Part shown: piece after piece, positions 57,969 to 64,000 of the stretch
How positions within the stretch are numbered: the first letter of the stretch is position 1
Layout: every line of letters begins with the position of its first letter
Assembly: GCA_000507305.1 (NCBI GenBank)
Contig: DF241147.1
Location: forward strand, 8,161 to 72,160
Origin: Breviolum minutum Mf 1.05b.01
Lineage: Eukaryota > Sar > Dinophyceae > Suessiales > Symbiodiniaceae
Direction of reading: 5' to 3'
DNA length: 64,000 nucleotides
Position numbers and translations under genes: made by a program
Notes under the pieces: generated by a model
What the model saw: only the letters and a program-made list of their open reading frames with translations
Database searches by the model: none
What the model was told of the DNA's origin: nothing

Positions 57969-58074
57969 TACACTGCCTCCCATCATCATGGAAGTCAAAT
58001 ACGGGTCCCTCCAATAGGATCGTTACCTTTCCAAATATAGACATTCTCCACTTCCATGATTATGGGAGAAAGAT
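57969..58074. mobile_element. MITE-like foldback, family E
   Basis: Second copy of the 1,694-1,804 element. Ends CTCCCATCATCATGGAAGTC and CACTTCCATGATTATGGGAG; the interior is nearly identical. Confidence 0.85.
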
Positions 58075-58672
58075 TAAACAACCAGAATCCCACGTGTTTT
58101 GTTGCTTGTATCAAGTCGAATCAATCCATTTAATCATTTTTGGTGGGACCTTCCTCCAACCCTTGAGGGATGGAGGGAACCCAACGAACCGGATGATGAT
58201 GGATAGCCATCATTTCGATTGCCAAGTTTTATAAGCCAAGTTGGGAACATTGATTTGAGAAAAAAATCATGTGAAGAAGGGAAACAAAACCAAATTCATT
58301 GGATGTCTAATACCAATTCAACTTATATAAATGGTTATCAGTTAGCAGCCAATAGCATAGATACCAACTTAGGATGAGCTTATCCAGCATTTGACGGTTA
58401 TGAGTTATGACCTAATTTCACAGCAAGTGCCTACCAGTACCCTTCCAGCGGCCCGTGGAAGGGAACAGTTCAACAGCAAGTCACTGAAAAATGTTGTCAT
58501 CGAAAAGGTACATTTAAAAAAAACATGGAAATGAGTCGTATTACTATTACCATGCAACATCCTCAGTACAACCCATGGAAAACCGGAAATCCTGATCAGA
58601 AATTCAAGTCATCATTACACCCCAAAGAACCCACCATTCGACCCGTTTAATAAGGGGTTTGCTATATCTAGT

Positions 58673-58763
58673 TTGGTGGTTTCAACCCCTTTGAAACATA
58701 TGAGTCAAAATGGGAATCTTCCCCAGGTAGGGCTGAAAATCAAAATATTTCTGAAACCACCAT
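58673..58763. mobile_element. MITE-like foldback, family B
   Basis: TTGGTGGTTTCAACC at the left and TGAAACCACCATCC at the right, with the AAAATGGGAATCTTCCCC interior. Confidence 0.75.
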
Positions 58764-58869
58764 CCAGATTGTTTAGGAAGGTTGGGGTTGGCAGATATCA
58801 TCCAAGTTTGGGAAGTTCACCATTTTTGTTTGAGAAATGGTGGTTGGCTTCCACCGACTTCCAGGGAAG

Positions 58870-59030
58870 TCGTGACATTAACCGTTTCCCTCCCGGAAAT
58901 CCATATCCCATCCCCTTCCGTTGGGAGATCCGCACGGTTGTAGATCCGCCCCGCGGGATTGTTGGTGAGATCAGTGTAGCCCAAGAGTTCCCACCTGGTC
59001 CGCCATCGAGAAACGCCGTCACCCGTTTCC
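58870..59030. other. Exon-like GC-rich island, strand unresolved
   Basis: Both strands are open with coding-like composition: plus 'TVVDPPRGIVGEISVAQEF', minus 'LTNNPAGRIYNRADLPTEG'. A minus-strand acceptor GCGGACCAG exists at about 59,000. No family recognised. Confidence 0.25.
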
Positions 59031-59053
59031 AGGAATCCCAACATGGTCAAATG

Positions 59054-59130
59054 GTACTGTTGATGGTTCGGAAATCCCGTTCCCAACCACCTGGGATGGT
59101 GCTTTAACCCTGTAAATAAGGGGTCCCATT
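59054..59130. mobile_element. Partial MITE, family D
   Basis: Left end TACTGTTGATGGTTCGGAAA and the AACCACCTGGGATG block; the right end is not found. Confidence 0.55.
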
Positions 59131-59628
59131 TCCCTTACTTTTCACCACCATTTGGGGGGCCCAAAACTCGTGTGTTCGGTCGCGATGAGATTTGACCAGA
59201 TGGTGTGGAAACGGCTTGCAGATTCCAGGTTATCATCCCTTATTCCTGGCAGATGAATAGTTTTTTGGGTGGTTTTTGCCTGCTTGTTTCCCGACATACA
59301 TATTTCAATTTCAAGTTTTTGTAGGTGAAACTCAAACAGATTGGTATTGGTTGGGTATTCGAGTCATCAAAAACAAAATCCAATTTTTTCACCAGCAAAA
59401 AAAAACTCTAAAACCCTCCCCCCCAAAAAAACATGAATTTTTTGGAAGAAATTCTGCCGATATCGTGGCCTGGAAAATTCTTCCACCGATTTCACATCCA
59501 CGGTTCATCCAAATGGCTGGCAACGGCTATCAGTTGGATGATGGTCACCACATCATTATTTCAATCACCAAAAAATCAATCCATTGATTTATTTAAAACT
59601 GCTTGGGTTTCATGTTACATCTAGCATC

Positions 59629-59751
59629 TACACTCCCGGAAACTAACTAATAGTTCGCCCTTGAAAATAGGCCGTTTGCCCTAAAAGGAAACGATCATAT
59701 TCCAACCATCCATGTTTCAGGTGCTTTTGCTGTTAGTTCTCAGGGAAGGTC
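59629..59751. mobile_element. MITE-like element, family A (longer variant)
   Basis: TACACTCCCGGAAACTAACT at the left and GCTGTTAGTTCTCAGGGAAG at the right. Shares the AGGAAACGATC interior. Confidence 0.75.
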
Positions 59752-59999
59752 AGATTGCAAAGGATTGGTTCTTTCCAATCATTTCCTATGTAAAGACTTG
59801 GGATCTAATCACTTCATAGCCGGATTGCCATTTTGTGAGATGGCTGCTTCAGGAGCTATGTTAGCCAGCTTCAGGGAGGGTAACATACACTTCAACCTGC
59901 TGACATCGGCCCGGTTAAAGGTCCCACACGGGACCTCATGATGTGTTTGGCCTACTGATCTCCTGTAAAACTAGTCAGTAGTGGCATTGAAAATCCGAC

Positions 60000-60121
60000 T
60001 ACACTCCCCAAATTTAACATTAAAACCTAGAAAATTAGAAATAATAGTTCCAAGTTCGTTTCGTCTCCCATTCCTATTGGTGCCATTTTCAGGTGAACCA
60101 TGTGAAACTTTGGGAGGGTCA
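60000..60121. mobile_element. MITE-like element, family A relative, diverged
   Basis: TACACTCCCCAAATTTAACA at the left and GTGAAACTTTGGGAGGGTCA at the right. Confidence 0.55.
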
Positions 60122-60460
60122 TGTTGATGGCATTTTTCCATGGCTATATGTTGGTTTGCCGGAGGGAGGGTATCTACCAAATCGTCCAACAGCGCCCTAC
60201 ACCAACATAGCGGGAAGTTTCGCATGGCGATTTGTTTTTTCGGCACACTGTCATTTCCATTCATTCCGGATCACCAGCCTGGATTTTATGATGGAAAAAC
60301 ACACATACAAATTTCGCACACACACCCCTCCACATTGCCCTCCTTTTTCCATGTTTTTCTTCCCCTTATCCATACAATATGTTTTTCTATTCATGTTTTT
60401 TTTGTTAGAATTTCGAACCCCCCAAAAAAAAACCTCGCAAAACACACAAAATTCCCGCAC

Positions 60461-60531
60461 CTGTACGTGGCTTTGCCGCCCAAGAAGTAACTGTCCGTCG
60501 CATAAAGCTGCAAATGGCTACATTCGTCGAT
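60461..60531 (-). CDS. Candidate exon, strand uncertain
   Basis: Minus strand: 71 nt bounded by GCGCCAG and GTGCGG, reading 'IDECSHLQLYATDSYFLGGK'. Plus strand: the same island is open to 60,581, where an AG/GTGAGC donor occurs, and could join in phase with 60,706 onward. Only one can be right. Confidence 0.3.
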
Positions 60532-60705
60532 CTGGCGCCGAAGAAATCGGTTCCACCCCCAAGAAAGGGGAAAAAAAACAGGTGAGCAACGTTCAAAACC
60601 CTGACATGACATTCCATTATTCCATTTCTACTGGTTGGTTCATAGGGATCCATACATTGGCTTCTTAAATTTCCTATACAACTGACATCATCCCCTTATA
60701 TACAG

Positions 60706-60770
60706 CAAATCAACAACCAGGGCCAACTGGTCACTGTTCATGATGAGAAGATCATGCAAGAATTCAAGTC
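60706..60770 (+). CDS. Candidate exon, unrecognised protein
   Basis: Follows CCTTATATACAG and reads 'QINNQGQLVTVHDEKIMQEF'. All minus-strand frames are closed here, which favours plus. A diverged copy of its first 45 bp lies at 60,959. Confidence 0.35.
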
Positions 60771-62190
60771 ACGAAAAACCTGTTGGATATATACAGTCGA
60801 ACTGTGAATCCCAAACCTTCCAGCCCACGTTTTCGAACTGGGGCAATGTTTTGTAGGGTTTCCTGTTGTTCTTTGGGGAAGGGGGAAATAAATCCCTACT
60901 TCAACATCATGGGTTTTTTTCCGTTCAAGATCATTGCGATGTTTAAGAACTCCTGCGGTACAGCAAATCAATTAGGGTCAACTATAGTCACTGCTCAGAA
61001 CTTGACGTTTGGGCCATTTTTCCTTAGAAAAAGGTGACCCAAAGGCTGATGAAAAAAAAATGGTGCTTTTCCATCTTGCCATCTTAATTTTCCAGGTGAG
61101 GTGGGCAATCAAAAATTGATTTTAAAAAAAATACCTGGAAAACAACCGTTGCGACGTTCATTTCCATCAACTTGAAACCACTAAAACCCAGCAAAACCAG
61201 GTTGCCTTAACAAAAAATGGTACGAATTCCTAGGTTTTCCAGGTATTTAACGGTAACATCTTCCTCCCCCCAACGTCGTTTTTCGGGGCCCCAAAAAGGC
61301 GCCTCGGTATTTCCCGTAATGATGACCACTGGCTGCTCCAAGGGGTCTGGCCTCGGTTCTTATGGATGTTGAAGTTGAAGTTGAGGTTGTTGGTGAATTT
61401 TTTTCGTCTCGTTTTTTTTTGGATCATTTTTTTTTTTGGGTGGGGGGGGGGGGGAAGAAAGGATACAACTTTTTTGAACAAATTTTCTTAGAAAATTTGG
61501 AAAGACATGTTTTTTTTGTGAAGAAAGGAAGCATGTTTTCATGTTTTGAATGTTTTTCAAATTAAATGTTTTCCTACATAAATGTGAGAAGGTCCTTTTT
61601 TCATTTTGCTGGATTCTTTTTGTTTCTGATTCCTCAAAATATTCCAAGGTTCACCCATTGTTTTTTCAATGGATGTTTGATTTGAAGCAACCAATAACTT
61701 TTCGGATTTTGGTGTCCATGGGAAGATTTGGGGGGTTCAAAAAAACCAAGCTCGAAAAAACACGCATTGCCTTACCAATGGATGGATGCTTCTTCATCAG
61801 GGTTCGGATGTATGGTGGTAGGGGACCGATCATACCTATGGTGACAAGTTGGTGCTGTTCAGAGATGAGCCACTTTTTGCTGATTCATTCATTCCAGGAA
61901 AATTACAACACACCCATAGAGCACACCCCAGGCAAACCCCCTAGTCAACCATGAAAGGAATCCCTTCATAGCCTGTTGGTAAAGGTTTAGGGGTGGGTTC
62001 CAAAGGTGTGTTGAAACAACCTTTGATTCATGCTTCAGGTCATATGGTGTTTAACAAGCTAGAATGACCCTTCGTAAAGAATGTGCTTCATCATCTCCCC
62101 TAATGGAAAAAAGTTGCCTAATTTATGGGAAAAAAGAATGTCCATACAAAAAGGCTTCGTTTCAAAGGAAGAACTCTCCGAAAAATGAGA

Positions 62191-62300
62191 TACCCTCCAT
62201 AAAACTAACATATACCCTGAAAATAGGCCGGGCCCCCAAAGGAAACGATCGTATTCCAACCATCCATTTTTCAGGGGCTATGTTAGTTTCAGGGAGGGTA
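62191..62300. mobile_element. MITE-like foldback, family A
   Basis: TACCCTCCATAAAACTAACA at the left and TGTTAGTTTCAGGGAGGGTA at the right, 110 bp. Confidence 0.85.
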
Positions 62301-63377
62301 TCTCCAACGAATGCTTGTCTTCACAATCTTACAGCACAGATTCTCTGGCATTACGCAGACCTCCGGGTTATAGGGGTGAGCGTTCATCCAAAAACAAAAA
62401 AACATATATATCTGTATAAACATTATATATACAGATACATAAATATATCCCTGGAAGTCCTTTGCCACCATTTTTGTTGGTAAATGCGTTGCACCATTTT
62501 CTATAGTGAAGATTTATCCTCATCTTTCCCAAGGAAGTTTAGCCCTTCTTTCCAGGTGACAGTGTTGAAGGTCTACCTGGAACCCAACTGACCCACGTTT
62601 TGAAAGGAAAAAAGGCCTTCCTTTTTGGAGGATTCAAACCCCAAAATAGAGGACAAAAGGGTTCCAGGTATATGTATATATATATATATACATACCCTGG
62701 AAGTCAGAGACTATTGAAACAATAGTCCCGATTTGTTGGAGGATGAACAACTTCCCTACTTTACAAAAAAAATAAAAAAGATGGTCGACTTGGTTTTCAA
62801 ACCTGATTTTTCAATCTTGATGGGACCTCAACTGGGGGGTCACTTCCAGGTAGTATACAAAAAATGGCCAACTTGCAGGGTAAAAATTCAGCCTTTTTGC
62901 TCCTTAGCTGCTGAGCTTGGTGAGCTCAGTTTCCAGTCACTAAACCAAAAAGGCCCACTCCCCCAGAGGTCGCGGACAAGGAGATGGCAATCCCTCCTTG
63001 AGCTGCCATGGAATACTCATTCTCCTCCAGCAGATGGTTTTTCTTTTTCATGGAAAAAATCGTTGGAAATGAGGAAGTGAGGAAGTTGTAAGAGCGAAAT
63101 TTCACAGAGGCATGAAAGAAAAAAACAGCAGCTTTCCCGAAAAAATGGACGGAGAAAAAGAATGAAAAAAAAGCCACCCCATGTTTTTCATCAATTATAT
63201 AGTCATGATGTGTTTTTTTCATCTTCCAAGTGATAAGCCAAGTTTATTTACAAAAAAAAAACTGGCAACGGCTTACTCCCCGAGTTCCAGGGAGATATAT
63301 ACAACTGTCAAACTCCAAACCCAACTTGTTTTTAAATGGATGACCATACCTCGATACCTTATTATTTGACATGTATG

Positions 63378-63461
63378 AAAACCCTGTTAAATCATGGGAT
63401 AAACTAGATACCATATCAACTGGTGAGTTTACCGGATTTCTGGTTGCCATCAACAGTACGT
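63378..63461. mobile_element. Partial MITE, family D
   Basis: Has AAATCATGGGAT, AACTGGTGAGTTTACCGGAT and the right end GCCATCAACAGTA. The left end is decayed. Confidence 0.55.
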
Positions 63462-63969
63462 TAGGAACTACCAGACAGTATATCCCCAACAGAAGCCACC
63501 AATCAAGTCGTTAAACCCATGCCCGAAACATCAACGTCGTGACCCAACATCCGTGGCGTTCCCCCACCTGCGGTCTTGGAATGGTGTAAATGGTGTCAGC
63601 CTTCAAAAAGATCTGATCACCCACCTGGCAATCCGCCACGGAAAATAAACAGATCCAGATGACTCACTTCGTGTCAAAACCTTAAAGCCTGTGCCAGTTT
63701 TAAATGGATGGATTTTTCCAACCATTTCCTACCCTGGAAGTCGGTGAGTTTGCCACCATCTTTAAAAAATGGTAAACTTTGAAGATTTGGTTCATGATGC
63801 AAATTGATTGGCCATCAGGGGAATTGAAGCATTAGACCCTTGAAAGGCAAGGTCAACACCTTTGCACCTGAATTCGCTAACATAGGTTCACCTACAAAGG
63901 ATTTTGTGTTGAAAGGCCTATTTTTCAGGGGGTAACCTCGTTGCTACGTAGGTTTTAGGGAGGAGATAC

Positions 63970-64000
63970 CCTCCATGAAACTAACAGGTACACAGCCCTG
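63970..64000. mobile_element. MITE, family A, cut by the window edge
   Basis: Only the left end, TACCCTCCATGAAACTAACA, is inside the window. Confidence 0.6.

Larger units (their letters stand above)
46674..64000. other. MITE-dense region without a resolvable gene model
   Basis: Apart from the listed foldbacks and exon-like islands, this stretch consists of AT-rich spacer and scattered fragments around CTACCCTGGAATTGTTGATG and GACTTCCAGGG (for example 46,715, 47,546, 54,415, 55,540, 57,065, 62,693 and 63,729), which look like a further decayed repeat family. Confidence 0.6.

Noticed and set aside
1-64000. Relict spliced-leader sequence marking a retrogene
   Set aside because: I looked for the dinoflagellate leader core (CCATTTTGGCTCAAG) on both strands by eye and did not see it. 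A computed search would be decisive.

Overview
The window looks like nuclear DNA of a dinoflagellate, most likely from or near the Symbiodiniaceae. The evidence is short exon-like islands in long introns, TPR and CCCH zinc-finger exons of the style common in that group, many small foldback elements, and a Ty1/copia polyprotein typical of dinoflagellate genomes. No bacterial-type gene organisation is present. Assignment is by recognition only; no search was run.

Layout: (1) About 0.67-27.84 kb, plus strand: over thirty exon-like islands of about 12-40 codons, many with a polypyrimidine-AG before and GT after, encode fragments of tetratricopeptide repeats (recurring senses such as 'EALRAAKEA', 'ALFRELGD', 'GEAAAL', 'VHLAK'). 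I read them as one very intron-rich TPR gene, or a tandem set of such genes. It is interrupted at about 14.2-16.7 kb by a degenerate insert holding an RNase H motif. (2) About 28.8-30.3 kb: a CCCH zinc-finger exon, probably of a separate gene. (3) 30.5-36.1 kb: a CAA/CAG low-complexity block, a 12-bp-type tandem array and mostly non-coding sequence. (4) 36,127-46,673, minus strand: a complete Ty1/copia element. It has 143/144-bp LTRs that differ by one base, a primer-binding site matching the anticodon arm of initiator tRNA-Met, and a polypurine tract. Its gag-pol frame runs CCCH and CCHC fingers, protease, a DNA-methyltransferase-like domain, integrase, RT and RNase H, followed by a long C-terminal extension with one hydrophobic segment. 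Two single-N assembly joins (40,569 and 44,874) sit beside near-perfect duplications. (5) 46.7-64.0 kb: sequence packed with MITE-like foldback families, with a few GC-richer exon-like islands whose strand is mostly unclear.

The most interesting items are the methyltransferase-like domain built into the copia polyprotein, the half-tRNA type priming site, the extreme exon fragmentation of the TPR gene, and several related MITE families. Coding calls outside the copia element are fragmentary and depend on splice prediction by eye.
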